Shown: positions 35,510 through 42,384 of the stretch, in pieces
Layout: each line of letters opens with the position of its first letter
Position numbering within the stretch: position 1 is the first letter of the stretch
DNA from: Acinetobacter lwoffii
GTDB taxonomy: Bacteria > Pseudomonadota > Gammaproteobacteria > Pseudomonadales > Moraxellaceae
Direction of reading: 5' to 3'
DNA length: 64,000 nt
Assembly: GCF_002321025.1 (NCBI RefSeq)
Contig: NZ_DCLL01000029.1
Coordinates: 28,234 to 92,233, forward strand
The notes under the pieces: generated by a model
The model's database searches: none
What the model was told of the DNA's origin: nothing
What the model saw: only the letters and a program-made list of their open reading frames with translations
Translations under genes and position numbers: made by a program

Positions 35510-35666
35510 CGGCTAAAATTTTGAAAAAATTAAGCCAGCATTCAATTTTAAAATATCACTAAAAAATGAATAAAAAATTCTAATTTGGTTTGACCAAAGA
35601 AAAAGATACCCATATGATAATTACATTACAGCAAAATCTGTAATCGGGCGTGGAAACCTGAAAATT

Positions 35667-35860
35667 ACTACAGAAGCATTAAAACCGCTTTAGCGGTTTT
35701 TTGTGCTTATTATGCTTAGTTTGCCATTATGGTAGGCCAGGCAGGGCAGTCTATGACTGGCCGTCTTCTGTAGTGCGGTATTTCCACCCCTGTTTGGTCT
35801 ACCTCCATCTCGTGGAAAAGATGGTTGTAGATAGTCAACTCTAAACTACAGGTACTAAAC
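35667..35860 (+). ncRNA. Structured leader upstream of a 22-aa ORF and the DUF262-HNH gene
   Basis: Several inverted repeats are packed together: ACTACAGAAG (35667) with CTTCTGTAGT (35765), GGTAGGCCA (35731) with TGGTCTACC (35795), GGCCAG (35735) with CTGGCC (35757), and CCATCT (35805) with AGATGG (35819). The hairpin terminator at 35681-35702 is included. Together they predict a folded RNA leader ending just before a 22-codon ORF. The type of RNA is not identified. Confidence 0.4.
35681..35702 (+). terminator. Terminator hairpin inside the structured leader region
   Basis: AAAACCGC-TTTA-GCGGTTTT with a further two T. A compact rho-independent terminator. Confidence 0.65.
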
Positions 35861-35929
35861 ATGAAGATTTTATTATCTAATCCCCCCATTTCTCTTAGGT
35901 CTCTTTTGTTAGCGCTGACTGGATATTGA
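35861..35929 (+). CDS. Possible leader peptide (22 aa)
   Basis: ATG 35861 encodes a 22-residue hydrophobic, leucine-rich peptide starting MKILLSNPPISLRSLL and ending ALTGY. The stop TGA lies in TTGACGGTCATT, which is exactly complementary to the variable core of the sRNA-like element at 37784. It lies 100 bp upstream of the DUF262-HNH gene. There is no strong RBS, so it may be an untranslated target rather than a gene. Confidence 0.35.
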   Translation: MKILLSNPPISLRSLLLALTGY

Positions 35930-36029
35930 CGGTCATTTAATTCACAGCTTTAACCAAATCCAACTATATACATTTTCAAATTTCGTACTTGTGCGAAAGT
36001 AGGAAAGTGTTGCCTGGAGAAAATAAGAA

Positions 36030-37685
36030 ATGGGTTCTACACGACTATTGACCAATATTATTCAGCGTAAAGTCATGTTGCCAGAAGAAATGACACCTTC
36101 AATGCAGCGTGACAATTTTGAAGTGGCACTGACTGATTTTGAAAAGCATCCAATCATCAAATGTTTATTTAAGGCGGATAACCAGCGTTCTACGGAATGT
36201 TGGAGCGTGCAAGAAATTGCAAACTTTATTGAGGATTGCACAGAAGATCAAAACATCAATTTATGCATTTTGTATTGGAAAGATATACACGGCAATATTT
36301 ACATTATTGATGGAGCACATCGTCTTTCCTGTATCTATGCGTGGATTAATAGATATTTTGCGGATGAGCAAGTCACTCAAGCACCTAATTTCAATGATCC
36401 ACAAAAACAAGATATTCGTTACCTCCGCAATTATTTAGGAGATCTCGCTGATTTTCAAAAAATTTGTACTGATGCCGAATTCGCAGAAAAAAAATCGAAA
36501 TTAGGCGATATTAAAATCAGTTTCAGGCAGGTACTGGGAACTCCGGAAGATGCGCGACGGGTATTTCAATCGATTAACTCAGATACTAAACGTTTAGATA
36601 AATATGAGGAATATCACCTAAGAAATCGCGGTAGTGACGCGTATTATGCGATCTATGCCTGTTGTTATATCAATGACAATAAATCTAACCTAGAAGAGCT
36701 CCAATATACACGTTTAAATGAGTTGATTGAGTTAGGGGAGAGGATCCACCAGCTACTTTTTTCGACCATTTTATTAGACAATGAAATGAGTCATGGCAAA
36801 AAAATTGGCTTGGTCAATGAGCTGATGAATATCATTGCGGGTGATCAGATTCATAATATTATGAGTCTGAATCAGGGGGAGCGCGTTGAAAACCTAATGT
36901 CGCATCTGTTGACCATTCTTTGCAGAATAGCGACGCCTGTAAAAAATGCTGGGGTTCCGAGTTTGGGCTTACATCCATACTTATATTTTTATAAGGATCA
37001 GCGTTTTCAGATTACTTCTTTTCTTGCATGGTTTTCAATTGTGTATGAAATTCATGAAAGCCGCATGCAGATTCATCATCGAAAGATTAGTTTCAAGGAC
37101 TTCACCCGGGTACGCCGTAGTATTGAGTTCTTGATCGCCAATTTCCCCGTGGCGACCACCGAAACGGTCGGCAAGTTCGGCAGTGGTATCAAGGGCTATG
37201 ATCGGCTACAAATTGTCTATAAAGCCTTTATTTGCTTAAGCTTGGAAATGGAGGTTGATTTTGATGATGAGAAATGCCTGAATACCTTTATTCTGTCCAT
37301 GTCTAAGGCCTTCAAGTACATAAACTTTAACGAGTTCTATGTCGAAAGGTTTTTGGGTGGTTATGATGATGCAGTAGTCAAGAATGTGGTGGGATATGTG
37401 GAGTCGATTAGTCCAATTTCTCGGTCAAAGCCAAAGGCCTTTTCGGCATTAACCAAGAGTCTGCTTAAGCACAATTTTGTGGTGGGTAATCATAACTTTT
37501 GCCTCATTTGTGATGGATTGATCTATCTTGATTCTACTGAATCGGATCATAGGATTGCCAAAGCCGTAGGTGGGCAAGGCGTTCTAGAGAATGGTCTGCT
37601 GGTTCATCCCATCTGTAATAGGATGAAATCAGATCTGAGCCTGGAAGAGATTAGAGCGGATTTGTTTGGTGAATTACTGTATTGA
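36030..37685 (+). CDS. DUF262-HNH endonuclease family protein
   Basis: 551 residues. The N-terminal DUF262/ParB-like region has IYIIDGAHRLSCIYAWINRY (a variant of the DGQQR motif), followed by FQSINSDTKRLDKYEEYHL, typical of DUF262. The C-terminal HNH nuclease has CLIC, then ESDHRIAKAVGG and HPICNRMKSD. This pairing is shared with GmrSD-type modification-dependent restriction enzymes and other phage-defence nucleases, and the next-door BREX locus fits. GGAG lies 10 nt before the start. A decayed copy of its HNH end lies at 39489-39602. Substrate specificity unknown. Confidence 0.82.
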   Translation: MGSTRLLTNIIQRKVMLPEEMTPSMQRDNFEVALTDFEKHPIIKCLFKADNQRSTECWSVQEIANFIEDCTEDQNINLCILYWKDIHGNIYIIDGAHRLSCIYAWINRYFADEQVTQAPNFNDPQKQDIRYLRNYLGDLADFQKICTDAEFAEKKSKLGDIKISFRQVLGTPEDARRVFQSINSDTKRLDKYEEYHLRNRGSDAYYAIYACCYINDNKSNLEELQYTRLNELIELGERIHQLLFSTILLDNEMSHGKKIGLVNELMNIIAGDQIHNIMSLNQGERVENLMSHLLTILCRIATPVKNAGVPSLGLHPYLYFYKDQRFQITSFLAWFSIVYEIHESRMQIHHRKISFKDFTRVRRSIEFLIANFPVATTETVGKFGSGIKGYDRLQIVYKAFICLSLEMEVDFDDEKCLNTFILSMSKAFKYINFNEFYVERFLGGYDDAVVKNVVGYVESISPISRSKPKAFSALTKSLLKHNFVVGNHNFCLICDGLIYLDSTESDHRIAKAVGGQGVLENGLLVHPICNRMKSDLSLEEIRADLFGELLY

Positions 37686-37783
37686 GCAGCAGAGGGGGTA
37701 AATTAATTTTCTAAAATTTATCAATGATTTAACTTTTGAGATATTCAGCCAATGTGGTTGTTTTTAATTCACTTTAGAATCAC

Positions 37784-37868
37784 AACCAGAAACTAGCTGT
37801 AGTTTCTGAATGACCGTCAAGGTCCTTAGTTTTGCCTATAGATTCCCCCTATGGGCATTTTTTTTGAT
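37784..37868 (+). ncRNA. C4-like small RNA element, copy 2
   Basis: AGTTTCTGAA, a variable core (TGACCGTCAAGGT), conserved CCTTAGTTTTGCC, then the stem TGCCTATAG / CTATGGGCA and a T-run followed by GATCAAAA. AATGACCGTCAA (37809-37820) is the exact complement of TTGACGGTCATT in the leader of the gene just upstream (35926-35937). This suggests antisense control of the DUF262-HNH transcript. Located about 100 bp after that gene. Confidence 0.55.
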
Positions 37869-37889
37869 CAAAAACATGTATAGGTGACT

Positions 37890-37972
37890 TTAAAATAAAC
37901 CTTTTAGCAATTCATACGCAATAAGGCTGATACCATTAGCACAATAAAAATGAGTTCCACTCTAGTTAACAT
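37890..37972 (-). pseudogene. Tiny membrane protein paralogue, frameshifted
   Basis: ATG 37972 opens MLTRVELIFIVLMVSALL, matching the 32-aa protein at 3559-3657 (MLTKVEAIVILLMVIALI). As read, it stops after 22 residues at 37904. In the neighbouring frame the sequence continues AYELLKGLF to a stop at 37890, matching IYEMGQGLN of the other copy. A small indel near 37915 thus seems to have truncated it, unless a programmed frameshift operates. Confidence 0.5.
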
Positions 37973-38220
37973 CTTAGTTCCATTTACTTTTCACTTAATT
38001 TATATGGCAGTTAACTCGTAGCATCAATGAAATAACATAACATGGAAAATAATCAAAAAGACAGAATTTGGATTTTGATCAGATCTGCTGTTTACATGCT
38101 TCTACAGTAGCTTTGAATGTTTCACTTAACCTTTAAACTTTTTCTAAAATTAAATATATTTACATATGAGTTCTAAAATTTGATAGAATTTATTAAAACT
38201 CTAGATTCTAAGTGTAAATA

Positions 38221-39453
38221 ATGAGAAGCGCTAATATTCGACGTGATGGCTACTTAAAATTTCTGAATACATGGCAAGACCGTGATGTCATTAAAGTACT
38301 TTCAGGTGTGCGTCGCTCTGGAAAATCCACCTTATTGGCGATGTTTCAACAAGACCTAAAAGCACAGGGTGTACAAGCCGAAAACATCATTGCCATCAAC
38401 TTCGAATTTATGGAATTTGAAGAACTCACCGATTACCGTAAACTACATGATTATGTATTGTCCAAAGTTGATAAAAGTAAAAAAAACTACGTTTTTTTAG
38501 ATGAAATACAACATGTTACAAATTTTGAGAAAGTAGTCGACTCCTTATATGTTCGGGATTATATCGATTTATATATTACAGGCTCAAATGCATTCTTTCT
38601 AAGTGGAGAACTTGCGACTTTACTTACAGGACGCTATATCGAGCAACACGTTCTACCTCTGTCATTCCAAGAATTTAAACAGTGGCATATTGAAAATAAT
38701 CCGATCATCCAACAATTATCCAATCGTGATTTGTATGCCATGTATACGCGCAGTAGTTTCCCTTATACGCTTGCCATGACTAGCCAGCAGGAAACTTATG
38801 ATTACTTGCAAGCGGTCTATGCCAGTGTAATGTTTAAAGATGTTATTCCCCGTTTGAATACTGCCGATATTAACTCTCTCGAGCGTGTCGCAAGATATTT
38901 GGCAAGCGTGACAGGCTCACCTATTTCCATCAATAAAATTAAAAATACCTTTGTTTCAAGTGGGGTTAAGATTTCATTTGAAACAGTAAAACGCTATATT
39001 CAGGGCTTACAGGACAGTTTGTTATTTTATAGTGCCGCACAATTTAAAGTACGCGGGCGTGAGTTATTACAATCCTCTGAAAAATACTATTTAGTTGATG
39101 TCGGATTGCGCCGGATTATGTTGCCTGATGCTAATGCTGATCAAGGTCATATCTTAGAAAATGTGATTTATCTTGAGCTTGTCAGACGAGGTTATACGGT
39201 CTATGTAGGGCGGGTTGATGAATATGAAATTGATTTTGTTGCTGTCGATACTTTACAGAATTTAACTTATTATCAGGTGGCATTAGAAACGCTCAATGAG
39301 GAGACACTCAGCCGAGAGTTACGTCCATTACAGAAAATTTCTGATTCGTATCCCAAATATTTACTTACCTTAGACACGATAGGGACTGAAGCAAATTATA
39401 ATGGTATTGTAAAAATGAGTGCTCTCGATTGGTTGCTATCTGAAAATAAGTAA
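38221..39453 (+). CDS. ATP-binding protein (AAA_14 / DUF4143)
   Basis: 410 residues. The P-loop GVRRSGKST is near residue 30 and Walker B YVFLDEIQ near residue 93. LYITGSNAFFLSGELATLLT and a C-terminal DUF4143 domain follow, with KYYLVDVGLRRIMLP and a PD-(D/E)XK-like tail (ENVIYLELVRRG, YEIDFVAV). The family is widespread in bacteria and archaea; the role is unclear, and some members occur in defence islands. It lies as a single gene between two sRNA-like elements and two copies of the HNH 3' end. It may therefore have been inserted or duplicated together with them. Confidence 0.88.
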   Translation: MRSANIRRDGYLKFLNTWQDRDVIKVLSGVRRSGKSTLLAMFQQDLKAQGVQAENIIAINFEFMEFEELTDYRKLHDYVLSKVDKSKKNYVFLDEIQHVTNFEKVVDSLYVRDYIDLYITGSNAFFLSGELATLLTGRYIEQHVLPLSFQEFKQWHIENNPIIQQLSNRDLYAMYTRSSFPYTLAMTSQQETYDYLQAVYASVMFKDVIPRLNTADINSLERVARYLASVTGSPISINKIKNTFVSSGVKISFETVKRYIQGLQDSLLFYSAAQFKVRGRELLQSSEKYYLVDVGLRRIMLPDANADQGHILENVIYLELVRRGYTVYVGRVDEYEIDFVAVDTLQNLTYYQVALETLNEETLSRELRPLQKISDSYPKYLLTLDTIGTEANYNGIVKMSALDWLLSENK

Positions 39454-39488
39454 AGTTGAGGGTAGTCATCGGCACTTCTATTTATTGA

Positions 39489-39602
39489 TCAAAACCCAAA
39501 GACTTTTCAGCATTAACCAAGAATGTGATCAAGCATAATTTCTACTCCATTTGTGATGGATTGATTTACCTCGACTCGATTGAGTCAGATCATCATGATT
39601 GA
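39489..39602 (+). pseudogene. Decayed duplicate of the DUF262-HNH gene 3' end
   Basis: Reads SKPKDFSALTKNVIKHNFYS then ICDGLIYLDSIESDHHD before a stop. It parallels SKPKAFSALTKSLLKHNF and CLICDGLIYLDSTESDHR of the intact gene at 36030-37685. A short internal deletion removes the first Cys region, and the last HNH residues are lost. It is followed by an sRNA-like element just as the intact copy is, so the gene end plus sRNA unit was duplicated. Confidence 0.8.
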
Positions 39603-39635
39603 GCTACAGTCGCTTACTGAAAGTAGCGAGAATTG

Positions 39636-39700
39636 CGCTGGAGTTTCTGAAGGATATTAATTCCTTAGTTTGCCCATTCATCCGTGTGGGCATTTTTTTT
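39636..39700 (+). ncRNA. C4-like small RNA element, copy 3
   Basis: GGAGTTTCTGAA, a variable core (GGATATTAATT), conserved CCTTAGTTTGCCC, a TGCCCA / TGGGCA stem, a run of nine T and GATCAAAA. Flanks match copy 2 while the core differs. This is the pattern expected of antisense RNAs with interchangeable targeting segments. Confidence 0.52.
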
Positions 39701-39725
39701 TGATCAAAATACAATGTTGTTTTTG

Positions 39726-40055
39726 CTAAAAAATGACGGCACCCACAATAAAACACAATATTCCAAAAATAACCCAAGGCCATATCTTTGCCTTCGGTTG
39801 TTCTAAATTCTGAGGATCATATTCCGTGTGTTCTTGCGATGTCGGTTGTGGAACACGGGTCTTTTTAGAGTAAGGCTGGTGTTTAGAGTAAGACAGTCCC
39901 GTACCTGGAATACCAACACTGGTTCGAGTCCCTTTTTTCCCAATATTTAGAGAAGCACCAGGTTTGCCAATGCTCGCACTGCTGATGCCTTTATGGGTCA
40001 GATTAATTTTAAAACCCGGGAATAATTTAATACTTTTACGAAATCTAAAACCCAT
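39726..40055 (-). CDS. DUF4236 protein with a C-terminal membrane anchor
   Basis: 109 residues. The N-terminal DUF4236 domain has MGFRFRKSIKLFPGFKINLT, then GISSASIGKPGASLNIGKKG and VGIPGTGLSYSKH. A proline/charged linker follows and then one hydrophobic segment (IWPWVIFGILCFIVGAVIF) at the very end. Function unknown. It is transcribed away from brxR and shares the intergenic region with it. Confidence 0.88.
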   Translation of the reverse strand: MGFRFRKSIKLFPGFKINLTHKGISSASIGKPGASLNIGKKGTRTSVGIPGTGLSYSKHQPYSKKTRVPQPTSQEHTEYDPQNLEQPKAKIWPWVIFGILCFIVGAVIF

Positions 40056-40126
40056 ATTGCTCTCATTCTAAAACTTAGCTCAATTCACGCGCTATACTAG
40101 GATCCATGATCTGCTAGAGATCGTAC

Positions 40127-40200
40127 TTTGACGGCTATCATCAGGATACTAGTATATTTTTTATCTGGTGATTGCAATACTACCTTTAAATACCGTCAAA
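40127..40200. promoter_or_regulatory. Nested inverted repeats upstream of brxR (candidate BrxR operator)
   Basis: Outer arms TTTGACGGCTAT (40127-40138) and ATACCGTCAAA (40190-40200) are complementary with one mismatch. Inner arms ATCATCAGGATA (40137-40148) and TATCTGGTGAT (40162-40172) are imperfectly complementary. They lie 60-140 bp before the WYL-regulator gene. BrxR proteins bind such repeats to autorepress BREX; assignment here is by position. Confidence 0.5.
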
Positions 40201-40263
40201 AATGTTTACTGTATATTTGCTGTAGGGTAATCTTAAAGCTGCTATTTATTGACTGATTGGTAT

Positions 40264-41130
40264 ATGACGACAGATAAGCATGAAGTCCTGCTACGAATGC
40301 GAGCGATCGAGCTGCTTGCTTACTGGGAAGGTCGTTTGGTTACCAATCGTTTAATGAGCTGGTTTGGGCTCAGTCGACAGCAGGCTTCTGCGGATATCAA
40401 GCGTTACAATACGCTGTATAACCCAGATGCCTTGGTCCATGATCCCTCCGTAAAAGGCTATGTGCCTAAAGCCACGTTTCAACCGGTGCTGACTACCGTA
40501 CATATCAATGAATATCTCAATATGCTGTCAGGTTTGGTTAGTGAATCGCATACCCTGATTGCGACACCAGAACCGAATCTTGCAGCAGTTCAATTACCTG
40601 ATCGCAGTGTACGTCCTGAAGTGATTCGGGAAGTTTTGCGTGCCTGCCGAAACCAAAACACTTTAAAAATGATTTATGCCTCGATGCAGAATCCGCAGTG
40701 GCATGAACGCATCATTTCCCCACACACCCTGGTGTATACCGGTTTCCGTTGGCATGTCCGTGCCTATTGCCATCAGAGCAAGCAGTTTAAGGACTTTTTA
40801 CTCTCCAGGATTGATCGCACACCTGTTGTGGTGGCGATTGATACAGTAGACCCTGTTCATGATCAACACTGGCATGAAGAAATTCTACTGACGCTGATCC
40901 CTAATCCAAAATTGAATGAAGCTCAAAAAGCGCTGGTCGAAAAAGACTTCGGCATGCCTGATGGCAGATTACAGATTCCGGTGAAAAAAGCCCTGGCTCA
41001 CTATACCTTGCAGCGATATCAGGCCGCGATCACGCTGGCTGATGCGGAAGATGCCTTGAAATATACCTTAGTGTTACAAGGTTCAGATATCGAAAAGCTG
41101 TCGTCTTACCTGTTTGATCAAGCTTCATAG
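40264..41130 (+). CDS. brxR: BrxR: WYL-domain transcriptional regulator of BREX
   Basis: About 288 residues. An N-terminal winged helix (LLAYWEGRLVTNRLMSWFGL, SRQQASADIKRYNTLY) is followed by a WYL domain (KMIYASMQNPQWHERIISPH, YTGFRWHVRAYCHQSKQFK, DFLLSRID) and a C-terminal WCX part. BrxR of Acinetobacter sp. NEB394 and of E. fergusonii are known repressors of their BREX operons, and this is the same position and architecture. Start ATG 40264 is preferred; an in-frame TTG at 40249 is possible and neither has a clear RBS. brxA follows after 10 bp. Confidence 0.93.
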   Translation: MTTDKHEVLLRMRAIELLAYWEGRLVTNRLMSWFGLSRQQASADIKRYNTLYNPDALVHDPSVKGYVPKATFQPVLTTVHINEYLNMLSGLVSESHTLIATPEPNLAAVQLPDRSVRPEVIREVLRACRNQNTLKMIYASMQNPQWHERIISPHTLVYTGFRWHVRAYCHQSKQFKDFLLSRIDRTPVVVAIDTVDPVHDQHWHEEILLTLIPNPKLNEAQKALVEKDFGMPDGRLQIPVKKALAHYTLQRYQAAITLADAEDALKYTLVLQGSDIEKLSSYLFDQAS

Positions 41131-41140
41131 GAGATTGGCT

Positions 41141-41752
41141 ATGTTAGAACAATTTCATTATGACAGTGACCTGATTGGTGGTTCCCTGATGGTGCGTGAA
41201 AGCCGGCTGATCGCGGATCTGTTATTACGAGAAGCGACTCCAGAACAATGGCATCAGGCCATTCAGATTGACAATATTCTGCAAAAAAGAACGCCTGCTT
41301 CAGCTCAACGCAATGCCACCGCTATTCGTAAGCGTCTGGAGCGCTTAGAGCCTGATTTCTGGAAAGCACTACGTGATGGGGATGATGAGCTGGCGACCCA
41401 GGTGGCTTTTTGTAGCGCACTGGAACGCAACCTGTTGCTGCTTGAGTTTATGGAAACGGTGATGAGAGAGGCCTATATCTCTCAGGCTCAATACCTGGAC
41501 AGTTATATCTGGTCAGATTTTCTGGAGGAGCGTTCACAACGAGATCCGGATATCTGTGATTGGAAAGAGTCCAGCAAGAAAAAAATGGGACAGGTGGTGT
41601 TTCGCATGCTGGCAGAAGCCGGTTACTTAAAAAGTACCCGTAAGCTGGAGTTGCAGCGTGTGATCGTCAGAGCAGAGCTGCGTAGCCTGTTGGAAGAACA
41701 TTATAAACAACGCATTAAAAGATCTATGGAAGTGTCGCTATGGACGCGGTAG
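41141..41752 (+). CDS. brxA: BREX protein BrxA (DUF1819)
   Basis: 203 residues. The DUF1819 pattern has DLIGGSLMVRESRLIADLLL, the QKRTPASAQRNATAIRKRLE block and EFMETVMREAYISQ. ATG 41141 follows TAGGAGA by 8 nt; an in-frame TTG upstream at 41114 lies inside brxR and is unlikely. BrxA is a small DNA-binding protein of type 1 BREX with a NusB-like fold in known structures. Second gene of the operon. Confidence 0.95.
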   Translation: MLEQFHYDSDLIGGSLMVRESRLIADLLLREATPEQWHQAIQIDNILQKRTPASAQRNATAIRKRLERLEPDFWKALRDGDDELATQVAFCSALERNLLLLEFMETVMREAYISQAQYLDSYIWSDFLEERSQRDPDICDWKESSKKKMGQVVFRMLAEAGYLKSTRKLELQRVIVRAELRSLLEEHYKQRIKRSMEVSLWTR

Positions 41753-41768
41753 TTGTAGAGGGGCAGCA

Positions 41769-42344
41769 ATGAATCAAAAAATACATGAGCGTCTAAATCA
41801 GATTCCAGAGCGAATACTTTCCACCGAGTTTCTCACCGGGCAAGGACTGGGTAATGAAATTGGCTTCTGGATTTTTGATTATGCACCTGAAGATGAGTTG
41901 AAAGTGCGCGAATATCTGCATTTTCTAGACGGGATGCTGGAGAAAAAACACAGTCAGCTGAAGGTGGTGAATATCAACCTGCTGCAAGCCGTGGTGGATT
42001 ATCTGGCTGAGCGTAACTTCATCGATAAAGCCATTCAAATGCAAAAAGCCAAAGGCGATGAAGCGCTGCTCAAAGCCTTAAAGGGCCCACTGCATATGGA
42101 TAAGTTCGCGCCCTATCTGGTGAGTAAATATGCCACCAATGCGCAAGATATGGTGTTGATGACTGGGGTTGGGTCGGTTTGGCCACTGTTACGTGCCCAT
42201 CACTTATTGAATAGTTTGCATTCGTTACTGGGGCATAAGCCAGTGGTGCTGTTTTACCCAGGTTATTACGACGGTCAAGCGATGAGTTTATTTGGAAAAA
42301 TTCCAAGCAATAATTACTACAGAGCATTCAGATTAGTGCCTTAA
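41769..42344 (+). CDS. brxB: BREX protein BrxB (DUF1788)
   Basis: 191 residues of DUF1788: GNEIGFWIFDYAPEDELKVR, YLAERNFIDKAIQMQKAKG, MVLMTGVGSVWPLLRAHHLL and PVVLFYPGYYDGQAMSLFG. BrxB is essential in studied type 1 BREX systems; its biochemical role is undefined. It lies 16 bp after brxA and 40 bp before brxC. Confidence 0.95.
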   Translation: MNQKIHERLNQIPERILSTEFLTGQGLGNEIGFWIFDYAPEDELKVREYLHFLDGMLEKKHSQLKVVNINLLQAVVDYLAERNFIDKAIQMQKAKGDEALLKALKGPLHMDKFAPYLVSKYATNAQDMVLMTGVGSVWPLLRAHHLLNSLHSLLGHKPVVLFYPGYYDGQAMSLFGKIPSNNYYRAFRLVP

Positions 42345-42384
42345 CAAGGCAAATAGAAATAAGAATTCGGGGGAATGGATTGAG

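Larger units (their letters stand above)
34703..35666. other. AT-rich non-coding stretch downstream of the recombinase module
   Basis: No protein gene is supportable. The stretch is extremely AT-rich between about 34960 and 35280. It contains a long perfect hairpin (35307-35356) and a terminator (35476-35509). If the recombinases act in cis, an attachment site could lie here; I could not find a matching repeat elsewhere by eye. Confidence 0.5.
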
